Shown here: piece by piece, positions 1-12,129 of the stretch
How positions within the stretch are numbered: the stretch's first letter is position 1
Layout of the letters: the number at the start of each line of letters is the position of its first letter
From: Tyto alba
Taxonomy: Eukaryota; Chordata; Aves; Strigiformes; Tytonidae
Assembly: GCF_018691265.1 (NCBI RefSeq)
Contig: NW_024881321.1
Coordinates: forward strand, 22,728,198-22,792,197
DNA: 64,000 bases
Direction: 5' to 3'
Program-made: the position numbers and the translations under genes
The notes under the pieces: generated by a model
The model's database searches: none
What the model saw: only the letters and a program-made list of their open reading frames with translations
Told to the model about the DNA's origin: nothing

Positions 1-790
1 TTTTTATACACAGTTAATCAACATTCCACAAATATACAAACAACAGGTCCAAATGTCCGTGAGAGGAGAACAAACTATCACCACACAAACTTCTGGGGTT
101 TAATGACAATCCAAAACACCAACCAAGGGTTTAACAACAACTCAAAACGCTCACTTACTCATCTAATAAAAGGTGAGGACTCTCAACCTCAAGGAACATC
201 TCAGGGCAGCATCCCAACCCATAGGAACACCGAGGAGTCTCCTTGGGCAGTGTCCCAACTCAAGGGGAGAGTTCTTACCTGCAGCACACTGCTCCAGCCA
301 GGACTAGCTCAAAATGGTTCCCCCCAGGGACTCCATTTATACCTGAGACGAACCTGACCTGTGGTCAATATCAGCCCCTATTGGCCAAAGACCCCAGCTA
401 CCATAAAACCCTGAGAACAAGGGCACATAAAAAGTTCAACAGCCAGGGAGCCACAATTTCATTGGGCGGGTGCACCTGCCACAAACATCCCTGAAGAATT
501 TGGACAGGACCAACACAGGACCCTGGTCCGGTCATCTCTATTTCTCAGTTTTCTGTCTCTCTTTTCATTTTCCTCTTTTCCTTTATTACCATTAAGTAAT
601 GCAAGGCATACTATATCACTTCCCATAATTTGTTATATACATAACCAATTATCATATATCCAATTAGTACATTGTGGGAAATTAATACATGTTTATGCAC
701 GGACTTTGAGACTTGTCTCACTATTTTTTGCTTCATTGGGGATTTACAATTTTAAGTCATTTGTGTCCCTTCTCTGAGCGGGATGTGACA
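1..790 (-). mobile_element. Probable LTR on the minus strand, cut by the window edge
   Basis: Read on the minus strand, this block starts at 790 with TGTCACATCCCGC, a plausible LTR 5' terminus, and continues past position 1, so its 3' terminus and target duplication cannot be seen. Inside are a CCAAT box (minus strand, 380-386) and a TATA box (GGTATAAATGG, 333-343) at retroviral-promoter spacing, followed by a GC-richer stretch and an ATTAAA-type polyadenylation motif near 101-106. No protein-coding frame of significance is present. The family is not identified. Calling it an LTR is an inference from the terminus plus promoter layout; a unique promoter-containing segment is the alternative. 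Confidence 0.5.
333..386 (-). promoter_or_regulatory. CCAAT + TATA promoter module of the minus-strand LTR
   Basis: On the minus strand GGCCAAT (380-386) lies about 37 nt upstream of GGTATAAATGG (333-343). Transcription would start near 305 and run leftward out of the window. Activity is inferred from motif spacing only. Confidence 0.4.
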
Positions 791-841
791 CGCATACTAG
801 TATCATGTAAGATGAATTGGTAATTTTGGCAAATGACATCA

Positions 842-1745
842 TCTTGGTATCATGAAGGGCAAATCTTGCCTGATCAGTCTAGTGAGCTTCTATGATAGAG
901 TTACTTCATCAGCTGACAAGGGAGGAACAACAGATGTCATGTATCTGGATTTCTGTAAGGTCTTTGACAGTGTCTCTGGCAACATCCTTCTCGCTATATT
1001 GGAGAGAAATGGATTGGATGGATGCACTATTTGGTAGATAAGGAATTGGCTGGATGGTCACATCCAGAGAGTAGTGGTCAATGGCTCAATGTTTGGATGG
1101 AGATCAATGACAAGCAATGTCCCTCAAGGGTCTATATTGGAACCAGTATTGTTTAATGTCTTCATCAACAACATATATGGCGGGATAGAGTGCACCCTCA
1201 GCAAATTCACAGCTGACACCAAGGTGAGTAGTGCAGTTGACATGCCTGAGGGACCAGATGCCATTCAGAGTGATCTGGACAGACTCGAGGAGTGGACCCA
1301 TGTGAACTTCATGAGGTTCAACAAGGGCAAGTGCAAATTCCTACCCCTGGGTGGTGGCAACCCCTAGTATCAATACAGGCAGGGGATGAGGGATTGAAAA
1401 CAGGGAAGAACCTGGGGTACTTGTAGATGAAAAAGCTGGACATGAGCCAGCAATTTGCACTTGCAGCCCAGAAATCCAACTGTATGCTGGGGCTGCATCA
1501 AAAGAAGAGTGGACAGCAGGTCGAGGAAGGTGATTCTTCTTCTCTAATCCATTCTGGTGAGACCCTACCTGGAGTTCTGCATCCAGATCTGCAGTCCCTG
1601 GCACAAGAAAGACATGGACCTGTTGGAGAGAGTCCAGAGGAGGACTACAAAAATTATCAGAGGGATGGAACACCTCTTCTATGAAGAAAGGTTGAGAGAG
1701 TTGGAGTTGTTCATGTACAGCATGGCTCAGGCAAAATCTGGGTGA
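842..1745 (+). mobile_element. CR1 LINE fragment, reverse-transcriptase region
   Basis: Translation in broken frames gives the CR1 reverse-transcriptase order: a GKSCL segment near 855, DVMYLDFCKVFD (motif A, usual form YLDFSKAFD) near 936, [13 protein letters not shown] (motif B) near 1118, then the region where the catalytic F-A-D-D should be. That site reads F-T-A-D at 1206-1217, so one catalytic aspartate is gone. The C-terminal RVQRR..KII segment follows near 1620. Stops (for example TAG at 1035-1037) and frame changes make it non-functional. The CR1 3' untranslated tail is absent, so both ends are truncated. This is a dead retrotransposon copy, not a host gene. Confidence 0.85.
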
Positions 1746-3142
1746 CCAGACCTGAGTTTAAATGGAGTGCTGGGGCTGCTAGTAAGGCTGGTTGAGTCAG
1801 TTAAGGCATAATAGTACACTCAGAGCCCTGAAAAGTATACTGTTAAAAATAGAAAATTATATATGCAGATAAGATTTTTCTAGAAGTGAAAACTGTACTC
1901 ATCCAACTTGCTGCTGATTCACCGCTGCATGAGAATAAATAATTTTAAAGTATGTTGAACTGCTATAAAGTACTGAATTTCTGAGTTTATTAATAATGTT
2001 TCTATACCTTAAAATAAGTAAAGTGCTGGCATGAAAGTTTTTTTGCTTCATATTTGCCAGTACAGATTTTGTTCACTTTTCACTGACATCCTAAGAACAA
2101 AGTAAACTATGTAGACATGCCTTAGGTAAATACTGTCTCAAAAGAACATATTGGGTTTTTTTGTACAGATGTGCATGTTACTTTTCAGCTAACATTACAA
2201 AAAATATTTTTTTCACATGCTTGTGCTGTACTAATTAATGTCTGTCTGATTTGAGTATTACATATCATAGAATACCGAATATACCAGAATTCCTGTATAC
2301 CAAGGAATACATGTATTTTCTGACATGCTTGACAGGATTTTAGAAAAATGGAATCTTTGATATTCAAGGCACAGAGATTATTCAAGTTAATCATGAAACC
2401 ACCACTGTATTTTGTGCATAATGTTCCACTTTTATTGTCCAAGTGGGGAAAAGGAAAATGAAGGTAATAATAATTTGGATACTGCAAATGATAAACCCTT
2501 ACTTCCAGAAGTTTTGTAATTGGAGGAAAAAATTACTTCAGCCTTTAACTTGAAATTGCTTTTGTTCTGCAAAATTAAAAACAAACAATCTGTGGCAGGA
2601 ATGCCTGTACTAATGAATGCCAGATTCTGAAGTTATTCCATGCACAATAATACATCATAAGACCTTTTATATCCACCTTTTTTTTTTCCTGTTAAGAGTA
2701 GTTGTCCTTGATGTTTAATAGTATTCCGTGTACCAGCAGCCAAGTACAATTTACAAGATTCCTGATTTCTGAAGTTCTGTCTGTTCTTTAGAGGTCAGGA
2801 ATCTTGCAATTTTCACTGCTCATCAAATAAAAAGCAGAACACTGTTGAAAGGAGCAGCAGGGGAGAGTCAGGAAGCAAAGATCAAAATGTAGCAGCAGGG
2901 AAGCAAGTGAAAACAGCATGAAGAACTGGGTGACTAAAAGTGCTAGTGAACAGAAGAAAGTGGGAGCTCAGACAGCCCATTTAAAGTGAGCAACCAGTCT
3001 AATGTTTGCATGTTAGTCCATAACACTTGTACATATTTCTCTGTTCACAGTTTTCAGAGCCTTTTTTTAGTGTCCTCAGATGTGAAAGAATGATTTTTAT
3101 AATTTGAGGAAGTTTAGTATAAACTAACTTACTTTCTTTAAG
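1746..3142. other. AT-rich sequence without recognised feature
   Basis: I see no coding region, RNA gene or interspersed repeat I can name here. The stretch leads directly into the TTCC array; its last bases (TTTCTTTAAG) are pyrimidine-rich and may be part of the slippage-prone seed of that array. Confidence 0.5.
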
Positions 3143-4330
3143 TTCCTTCCTTCCTTCCTTCCTTCCTTCCTTCCTTCCTTCCTTCCTTCCTTCCTTCCTT
3201 CCTTCCTTCCTTCCTTCCTTCCTTCCTTCCTTCCTTCCTTCCTTCCTTCCTTCCTTCCTTCCTTCCTTCCTTCCTTCCTTCCTTCCTTCCTTCCTTCCTT
3301 CCTTCCTTCCTTCCTTCCTTCCTTCCTTCCTTCCTTCCTTCCTTCCTTCCTTCCTTCCTTCCTTCCTTCCTTCCTTCCTTCCTTCCTTCCTTCCTTCCTT
3401 CCTTCCTTCCTTCCTTCCTTCCTTCCTTCCTTCCTTCCTTCCTTCCTTCCTTCCTTCCTTCCTTCCTTCCTTCCTTCCTTCCTTCCTTCCTTCCTTCCTT
3501 CCTTCCTTCCTTCCTTCCTTCCTTCCTTCCTTCCTTCCTTCCTTCCTTCCTTCCTTCCTTCCTTCCTTCCTTCCTTCCTTCCTTCCTTCCTTCCTTCCTT
3601 CCTTCCTTCCTTCCTTCCTTCCTTCCTTCCTTCCTTCCTTCCTTCCTTCCTTCCTTCCTTCCTTCCTTCCTTCCTTCCTTCCTTCCTTCCTTCCTTCCTT
3701 CCTTCCTTCCTTCCTTCCTTCCTTCCTTCCTTCCTTCCTTCCTTCCTTCCTTCCTTCCTTCCTTCCTTCCTTCCTTCCTTCCTTCCTTCCTTCCTTCCTT
3801 CCTTCCTTCCTTCCTTCCTTCCTTCCTTCCTTCCTTCCTTCCTTCCTTCCTTCCTTCCTTCCTTCCTTCCTTCCTTCCTTCCTTCCTTCCTTCCTTCCTT
3901 CCTTCCTTCCTTCCTTCCTTCCTTCCTTCCTTCCTTCCTTCCTTCCTTCCTTCCTTCCTTCCTTCCTTCCTTCCTTCCTTCCTTCCTTCCTTCCTTCCTT
4001 CCTTCCTTCCTTCCTTCCTTCCTTCCTTCCTTCCTTCCTTCCTTCCTTCCTTCCTTCCTTCCTTCCTTCCTTCCTTCCTTCCTTCCTTCCTTCCTTCCTT
4101 CCTTCCTTCCTTCCTTCCTTCCTTCCTTCCTTCCTTCCTTCCTTCCTTCCTTCCTTCCTTCCTTCCTTCCTTCCTTCCTTCCTTCCTTCCTTCCTTCCTT
4201 CCTTCCTTCCTTCCTTCCTTCCTTCCTTCCTTCCTTCCTTCCTTCCTTCCTTCCTTCCTTCCTTCCTTCCTTCCTTCCTTCCTTCCTTCCTTCCTTCCTT
4301 CCTTCCTTCCTTCCTTCCTTCCTTCCTTCC
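3143..4330. repeat. (TTCC)n microsatellite, 297 uninterrupted units
   Basis: From 3143 to 4330 the sequence is a pure TTCC repeat (GGAA/AAGG on the other strand): 1188 bp, exactly 297 units, with no substitution that I can find. The right edge changes to a short CTTT run (4331-4341). The minus strand is open in all three frames as Gly-Arg-Lys-Glu repeats, which is only a consequence of the 4-bp period and is not a gene. A tract this long and clean implies recent expansion, or an assembly consensus that has smoothed out variants. GGAA repeats are known ETS-factor binding platforms, and polypurine/polypyrimidine mirror tracts can form triplex DNA; neither is shown here. Confidence 0.99.
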
Positions 4331-4341
4331 CTTTCTTTCTT

Positions 4342-5189
4342 GTCTGAATGCATTTTTCATTACTGAAGAAAATTTGTTAAAAAAACAAGTATATTGTGAT
4401 TGTCTTATTAATGTTTGCCAATATGTTTTCAGTATATCCTTTTAACACTTACAGAATAGTTTAAGGAAATATAAAATTATAAATGCTTACACATGAGATA
4501 CAGCACCAGAATAGAGACCAACAATTATACAAAGCATGTAGCATTCATATATGAGAATGTCATTAATGATTATTTTTGATTTCACAATTATGAGTGTTGT
4601 TTATCCATCTGATACTTTGAATTAATACAGCTGTTTTCATGCTTTTTATCATGTTTGACCTTCTGGCCAAGGCTATATATATAAGATGTCTTTGAACAGA
4701 CAAAGGGATTCAATAGGAGGTGCAATTTATGTTCACTCTTTTGAAATAAAAATAAAAATGTGAATTTTATTTTTATTCTGCTCTACAATGTGTTTATAAA
4801 TGAAACAACCACCCTTGTCTTTCTCAAAATTACATTTTGATGGCATTCTAAGTATACATGAAAGGAAACTTAGTAATTTTAAAATTCAGGCTTTTTAAAA
4901 TATTGCATTCATGAAAGTATCAAGAAATAAAATATTCCCAAACTTTTTTGCTGTTTGTCTGTTCTCACCTATCTCATATTTTCTCTCAGTTTTCTGAAGT
5001 GGGAAAGGAAAAGACTATGGGTCAATTGTTAAGTCCTGTGATTTATCAGGAAATTGAACACTTCAGTAGCATGTTGTCCAAGACAGCAGGTGTTCTCGAG
5101 AGTGGAGGGAAAGGCAGAAGGTAAGACTCCCTTATGTCATAGTGCTGCCACAACAGAAGAGGTGCCTTGTGCTGGATGTACATAACTAG
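4342..5189. other. AT-rich sequence without recognised feature
   Basis: Nothing supportable was seen between the microsatellite and the CR1 copy. There is no extended open frame and no LTR terminus. Confidence 0.5.
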
Positions 5190-7005
5190 GTTAAATAGTT
5201 GAGATCAGAAGGGACCACTGGAGGTCACCTGGTCTAATTACCTTGCTCAAGCAAGGTAACTTTGGTCCAGTTGCTCAGGGCTGTGTCCAGACAGCTTTTG
5301 AATATCTTTTAGGAGGGACACTCCACAGTCTTTCTGGTCAACCTGTGACAGTGCTCAGACACCCTCACAGTAGAAGGATTGTTTCCTTATGTTCAGATGG
5401 AACCTCCTATGTTCCAGTTTGTGTCCATTAGCCCTGGTCCTGTCACAGTGCACCACTAAAAAGATCCTGGTTTTGTCCTGTTTGGACTGTTCTTTCAGGT
5501 ATTCATGTACATTAAGAATATCCCTCCAAGCCTTCTCTAGGCTAAGTAGTTTTTTCAGCTTTTCCTCTTAGGAGAGATACCCCAGTCCCTTAATCATCTT
5601 TGTGGCCACTTAATCTTAGGAATTTATCAAGTTGATCAAACATGATTTCCCTCTGGTGAAGCCATGCTGACTATACCTGCCTATTTTCTCGTTGTTCATG
5701 TGCCTCAAAATGGTTTCCAGGATTAGCTGTTCTATCTCCTTCCCAGAGACTGAGGTGATGCTGACTTGCCTGTATTTCTCTGTGTGCTCCTTCTTGCCCT
5801 TCTTGAAGACAGGAGTGACAATTGCTTTCCTCCAGTCTTTGGGCAGTATGTCCAGGTTAGTTAAACATTTCTGACCTGATCTTCTTCCACCAAGGGTACA
5901 TATTTACTCCATTCTTTCCCCTTGGTCTCTGAGAGCTGGGATTCCTGAAGATCCCTTCTGCTAGCAAAGACTGAGGCAAAGAAGGCCTTTTCCATGTGGT
6001 GTGTAACCAGGTCCACTGTTTCATTGAGCAATGGGACCACATTTTCCCTAGTCTTCATTTTGTCGTCTGTATACTTACTGAAGCCCTCCTTGTCTTCGAC
6101 ATCCCTGGTCAGATTTAATTATGCTTGGGTTTTGGCTTTCCTAATTTAATCCCTGGGTGCTCCAGTAATGTTTCAGTGTTCTTCTCAAGTTACCTGCCCT
6201 TACTTCCACTCTCTGTATGTTTCCTTTTTGTGTCTGAGTTTAGCCAGGAGCTATTTGTTCATCCACACAAGCCTTGTGATATTTTTGCTTGACATCATAT
6301 TCAAAGGGATGCATCCTTGTTGAGCTTGAAGGATATGATCTTTGAATATTAACCAGATTTCCTGGGCTCCCCTTCCATCCTGAGTCTCATTCTACAGCAT
6401 TTTCCAAGTAGTTCTTTAAAGAAGCCATAGCCTGCTCTCCTGAAGTCCAGGGTCATGAGCTTGTTTTTCATGCTTCCCCTTGCCTTCAGGATCTTGGACT
6501 CCATCATCTCATGAACACTGTAGATAAAACTGCCTTTGACCTTCACTTCCACAAGAAACCCCTACTTGGTGAGTATGAGGTCCCACAAAACATCTCCTCT
6601 CCTTGGCTCCTCTATCACTTGGAGGAAGAAGTTATCACTAATGCACTCCAGGAACCTCCTAGATTTCTTATGCCCAGCTGTGCTGTCCCTCCAGCAGATA
6701 TCTAAGTGGTTGAAGGCCTTCATGAGGACCAGTGTGCAAAAGTAAGGCTGTTCCTATCTGTCTGTAGAAGGCCTCATCTGATTTTTCTTCCTGGTTGGGT
6801 GACCTCTAGCAGACACCCACTATGATGTCACCTTTGTCTCTCCTCTCTTTAATCCTAATCCACAAACCTTCTATCAACTCATCCATCCCCAGGAAGAGCT
6901 CTATGTACTCCAGTTTTTCTCATACATAAAACCCATGAGAATTCCAAGACTGAGACACATACTCTTCTACAATGTCTTGATGTTCTGTTATGGTAGAAGA
7001 GCAGA
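5190..7005 (-). mobile_element. CR1 LINE on the minus strand with internal deletion
   Basis: On the minus strand the order is: endonuclease-domain end (TLDFRRAGYGFFKELL-like, near 6400-6450), linker (KTRENVVPLLNE-like, 6000-6058; ASVFASRRDLQES near 5940), the N-terminal part of the reverse transcriptase, then a GKSCL-type segment at about 5613-5660. At 5610-5613 the sequence jumps directly to the C-terminal TKMIKG segment and the 3' untranslated region, ending near 5190. Comparison with the fragment at 842-1745 puts the missing part at about 0.75 kb, including the reverse-transcriptase catalytic motifs. The remaining frames carry many stops and indels. The 5' boundary near 7005 is approximate. 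Two adjacent CR1 insertions could give the same picture, but matching orientation and a clean junction favour one deleted copy. Confidence 0.85.
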
Positions 7006-7261
7006 TGTCAAAGTAATATAGAACCTCTCAACATTGGACACCATTTTTTTAAACATGAGAAAAAAAGCAAAACAAAAGAAAACCATGAAAAGAAAGCATT
7101 AAAATGCTTTTTAAAAAATTTTCTGAATTCATTGGAAATATCTTAAAGAATATTGAACTTGCTTGTAATACTCACAGGAGCAGAAATCCTCACAGAATAG
7201 CGTCATTTTTCATTACTTTTATGTGGACTCCAGTTGAATTTTTTCTTCTGCTACAAAGCAC

Positions 7262-7390
7262 GTGATTTTTTTGTATATAATTATATATAACTACATATAA
7301 TTATATAATTAATTTATATATAGATACAAAATATAAATAAATATATACAATAATTATATATAATAATTTATAATTAATATAAAACATGTA
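7262..7390. repeat. AT-rich low-complexity tract
   Basis: The tract is almost only A and T, with irregular TATATAATTA-like units. It looks like simple-sequence drift. Confidence 0.85.
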
Positions 7391-10300
7391 CTTGTTAATA
7401 TAAATGTTCTCACTCAGCATTTTAGCATCATAGCATTTATACAGTCAGACTAGACTGTAATGACATTTTCTCATCTAACTTCAGATATTAAAATGGTTTA
7501 AATACCTACATTTAGACACCTAGTCTGTATAAATTATTGTTGCAGATAGACTTCTTCAGGAAACCATAATGTAATTTATACCTTAATATCTTCAATTCTG
7601 CTCAGAACTGGGTATTTTCTTCCACATTTTGTAAGCTGTTCCACTAACTGTATTATTGTGCTTGCTTTCTTTTGGTTTTGAAAATTTAGATTTTCCAGGT
7701 GTTACTGGAATTCAGCATGAAATAGTTTACTGGAGTATTAATGGGTTATTTTATTTTATTTTATTCCAATTAAAGAATCTTCATCTGTCCATAGAGCTTT
7801 ATTATGCCATGATTTGCAGCTATGATATTTAACAATGACCCTTCAGTATTTTACTTTTTTGAGATTCATTATTGTAATTTAAAACCATCAGTTCTCAAGT
7901 AACATTTTGTTAGTCTACTCAACAGACATAGTAGCCTATAGTTACTTTGATTAGTATGAGAATTTGGAAATACATTAATAAATTTATTTCAGCTAGGACA
8001 CAGAGCTGTGGATAATAAATAATGCTAGCACATATACATAAAACTGCAATGATCTATAAAAATGCTATGGTTAAAGATTGCACAGATGGGTGCTATGATC
8101 AGTTTTCCTAAATGAATTCCTCTTTAGTGCAAAGACTGTCCTCACAGTGTACTACTAACATGTTTGTCTGGTAAGTTTTAAAAGAGGGTATATGATGATA
8201 AAACTGTTCTATAATCAGTATCCCATGTACGAGTTGGTGAATAACCAATTACTTTCAAAACAGAGAATTAGAAGTATTACAAATTGTATGTGTAGTTCCT
8301 TCTATAAAGTTTTGAGTAAATGCAGTAAACACCATTTCCTATTTTAAAGTGTTCATAGCTTACCACCAGATAATGTGTTTCATCTATTTTGTTTTCCACT
8401 GTAGAATAGTTAGCTGAGTTTCTTAGGTCTTTTTCAGAATTCCCTTGGTCACCATTTCATTCTTTTATTAGCTATGGAAACTTGTTGCAGATTATTTTGT
8501 GCAACACAAACTGACCTTATTGATTTCAAAAGATATAGCACGTTACCATTCTCAACTTTTTTCTTATCAACTTCAATAGCTTATTTACAGACATTTACAA
8601 GTGCTGCAGTGGAGAACAAGTTAATTTGTTCCTATAAGTTTTCTTTTTTTTTTTTTTTTTTTTTTTATCTTAGTCCTCTACATTATATAAGATGAATTTG
8701 ACCACAATAATTTTTAATCTAGATGTGCATCTCCTTCCTTAACGGATATGGTGCACCAATTATTTAAATGCAGGCAAACAAACATAGGTGGTTGTGGTGG
8801 TTGTGTGGGTCAATATGACTTCATGATACAGTAATGAAATTGTTGTTGCCCTGGGAAATGTGTTATACTATGCACTAGAATTTAATACAGGCTCTGTTAT
8901 TTCACAATTTTGAGACATTGGCCAATATAAGAACTATATTGTTTTGCTAGAAATTTTGACACTGAATAGAACAGAGTACTTACAGATTTCTTGTTCTTGA
9001 CTGAGTTCTGAACAACTGACTTCAGAAATATTACTTGAAGTTGCAGAATAGTAGTCTGTGCCTCTACTAGTAAGGAGTAATAAAAGTGATGATAAGCAAA
9101 AGAAAAAGAGGAGTTCTGAGAAAAAAAAGGGATGAGGGGTGTGGATCCATATTATCCATGTATGGATTTTGTTGTAGTAGCAGTACTAGAGGAATGATCA
9201 CAAATATGGTATAGCTTCCTATAGTAAAACCACATTCATCTGTGGGAGGCAAGTACAGTGAATAAAATAAATCTGTTCTTGAATACTAGACATAATGAAT
9301 ACCAGGACTGAAGTTCTATTTCAGGGCATATATAGCTTAAAACTTGACCAAAAAAAGAAGGAAGGAGGAAGCTGAGAATTTGAAGGACAGTAGGATTTAG
9401 TCAAAGTTAATTTAACAAAAATTACTGGCCCTCTAATAATCTCAAGCAACGAATGTTAAAGTGATTTGTCATTTTGTAGCTGCATATCTAATGGATATTT
9501 CAGGAAAATTCTTCAGATGTCTGTCTGCCCTAAATAAATTCTGGTAATCAGGTAGCCAAAAATCAACGTATAATGTAATGGTTATGAGGACAGGCAACTG
9601 GGTGTAAGGGAAGTCAGTACTTAGAATAGCTAGAATGAGTTTACTAGGAAAGCAGAATATAAAATTGTTGAAAAGTCAGATCTCCAAAATAAAAAGCTGT
9701 GCTGAAGTACTGGAAAATTTATTAGTAAATCATGGGGAAGAAGACTCTAACATAGATGGTTGTGACATCAGCAGAATAAGAAAAATGAAATTTGAATGAA
9801 AGAGAAAAACACAATTGTTATCTAACAGAGAAGGGGCCTAAGAGGAGGAGAAGTTGTCACTGTCTGTGGAAAGATAATTTTTTCCAGGTTGAATGGGAAA
9901 CAAACAAACTGGGAGATGAAGGACTCTGATAGAGATTCCTTGGGCAGTTAAACACTGTGTGATCATTTCCTGCACTAGGAATCATCACAGAAGGTATAAC
10001 TCTGAACCTTCACAACCTCATCAACATTGATCGTGTTAACATTAGCCAAATTTAAAAATAAATGTATTGCAGAAAAGCTAGCATAATTTCTGGACATTTC
10101 CAATATTGTGTCATAAATATAGTACTTTTCTAATTCTTTGGAAGTCATAACTACAACCCACAGTCACAGCAAATATGTTATTCAATAGATGGATAAATGG
10201 TACCATATGCATTCAGCAGGAAAAATTATACAATAGGAATTATAGCTGCAAATCCCACACTTCCTTTTTAGGAGTTCAGATCAAGCCTAAAAAACAAATT

Positions 10301-11184
10301 GTTCAGTACATTCTGAGCTTGCTTACTTTGCAATAATACAGTTATTGTTCTCTGCTCTGTAAGGAGGTTTTGTACAACTGTTTCTTGATGGTTTTGCACA
10401 AAGCTGATATACTATCATACTACACAATGTCATATCAGCATTGGATACATTGGAAACATATTTTTTAAATAGGTCCTATAATAGGACACCAGGTGGTGTC
10501 TTTATTTGGCCACAGAATATATAGCATTTTCCTAGCACCAGCATATTTACACCATAAAATTATGTTAGTAATTTTTTCCAAGGTGCTCTAGTATCCCATT
10601 TACATTTTTAGATAATATATGTTGCCTTCACAAGGAGCATTACTATTCATTTCCAAAATGTCTCTTTTAGTTCATTCATAAATAATTATATCCATATTAC
10701 TGTGCTCTGAGGATGACACAAGACAGTTTTCCAAAAAAATACCATCCTACAGTTCTGGACTCATATCTGTCCAGAACAACTTGCTTATCTTCTGTCAAAC
10801 AAAGAGATAGATACAAAACCTAAAAGAAAAAAAAAAATAAAAAGCTTACATATCACTTTCAACAGAGGTGAAAGACTGGAAAACATCCAGCTCTTGCTTA
10901 TGTCTGTTTGCTAATACTTATTCAGTCCCCTTGATATTTATAAAACTTCGGCAATGAATTAAAGTATTCACTGGAGAGGAAATAGCATTCGAAGAGTATA
11001 AAAATAATCATAAGCTATGTTTATTTCACTGAAATTAGTAAGTTCAAGTATATCAGAAAATTTTATGAGAATTTTTAATATTTGACAGTTTTATGATAGT
11101 AAAAAGAACCCAGACGATTTTACAGTAATTTCACACTATTCCCGATATTTCAAAGAGTAGCAGTCTTAACAACACAAAAAGTAA
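7391..11184. other. AT-rich sequence, no gene recognised
   Basis: A short TTTTA pentamer run (about 7748-7766) and the poly(T) at 8644 are the only structured elements seen. Open frames here are short and compositionally ordinary, and none resembles a known domain. Confidence 0.5.
8644..8666. repeat. Poly(T), 23 bases
   Basis: This is an uninterrupted T run. I see no retrogene or SINE body attached on either side. Confidence 0.9.
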
Positions 11185-11660
11185 TTTACAAAATCTGAAA
11201 AGGACCTTAGGAGCTCATTTACCCCATTCTCCTCCCTGGAGTCAAAAATCACAGACACTAATTTCATTCAGTACATGTGCTTGTCTAGACTGTTTCTAAA
11301 GACTTTCTGTGATACAAATTTAACAGTTTCCCACATAATCTAACCCAGTGTTTCCTTATATTTCCTGCAGGAAAACTCCCCATCTCTCTTAATCTCATTC
11401 ACAATAATTCAATGTATTCTTCTTTGTGCTATCTACCATAGGTTTGGGGAAGAGATTACTTCCTTCTGTGCATCAGGTATTTACATCTAGTTTTCATTTG
11501 TCTAAAATAAATATAACCAGTTCCTTAATCCATTCTGTACGTCATGTTGTCTAGATCTCTGACCATTTTCTTTATCCTCCTGGGTTCTTTCCAATTGGCT
11601 TATGTCTGCCTTGAATTGCTTGTGTCTCAAAATTAAATATGTAACTAGATCTGATGATTT
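11185..11660 (-). mobile_element. Ancient CR1 remnant, 3' region
   Basis: On the plus strand the text follows the antisense of an old CR1 3' end: AAAAGGACCTTAGGAGCTCA near 11199-11218, a spaced series of pyrimidine-rich blocks, then GTCATGTTGTCTAGATCTCT near 11540 and CCATTTTCTTTATCCTCCTG, which correspond to the C-terminal coding region of older CR1 subfamilies shared with other reptiles. Divergence is high and no frame survives. The boundaries are approximate. I am fairly confident about the family and less so about the subfamily. Confidence 0.65.
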
Positions 11661-12129
11661 ACCACTTGCCATATGCAATGGAAAAATCAATTAATTTTGT
11701 TTCGGACAATACATCTATTGTACATGTCAGTATATTTTCCTTTTTCACAACAATGTGAAAAACATTCAACTTATTATTCATTGTAACTTGCAGTTCCCTT
11801 GTTCGGTTCTACTGCTTACCCTCTAATACTGTCTCTTCTACCTCTTCACCCAGTTATTGTTAAGTATAAAAATTTTGTATTTTGCCTTATAAAATGTAAT
11901 CTTTTCTGAGTATATGACTGAGATGTTGATATCTATTTGACTTAAACATATCAGCTAAACAGCTTTCGTTCTTCCACTGGGTGTCAGAACCAAAATCGAT
12001 AAAATATTATCTTTTTATACAAGTTGTTAGTATTGAATATTATGAGATCTAGGACAAAAGAATAATCTCACAGTTTGACAGTAAATAACAAATAGCTAAT
12101 CTCAGAATATAGCTTTTCTATCAGTTATA

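Noticed and set aside
2999..4360. Minus-strand frames of 409 and 453 codons made of Gly-Arg-Lys-Glu repeats
   Set aside because: They are a direct product of a 4-bp repeat, which is open in every frame; there is no gene-like flank.
842..7005. The CR1 fragment at 842-1745 seemed to be exactly the piece missing from the CR1 at 5190-7005, suggesting an inversion or excision
   Set aside because: The two share overlapping sequence at both junctions (the GKSCL and TKMIKG regions are present in both), so they are independent copies, and the tail at 5190 is not flipped as an inversion would require.
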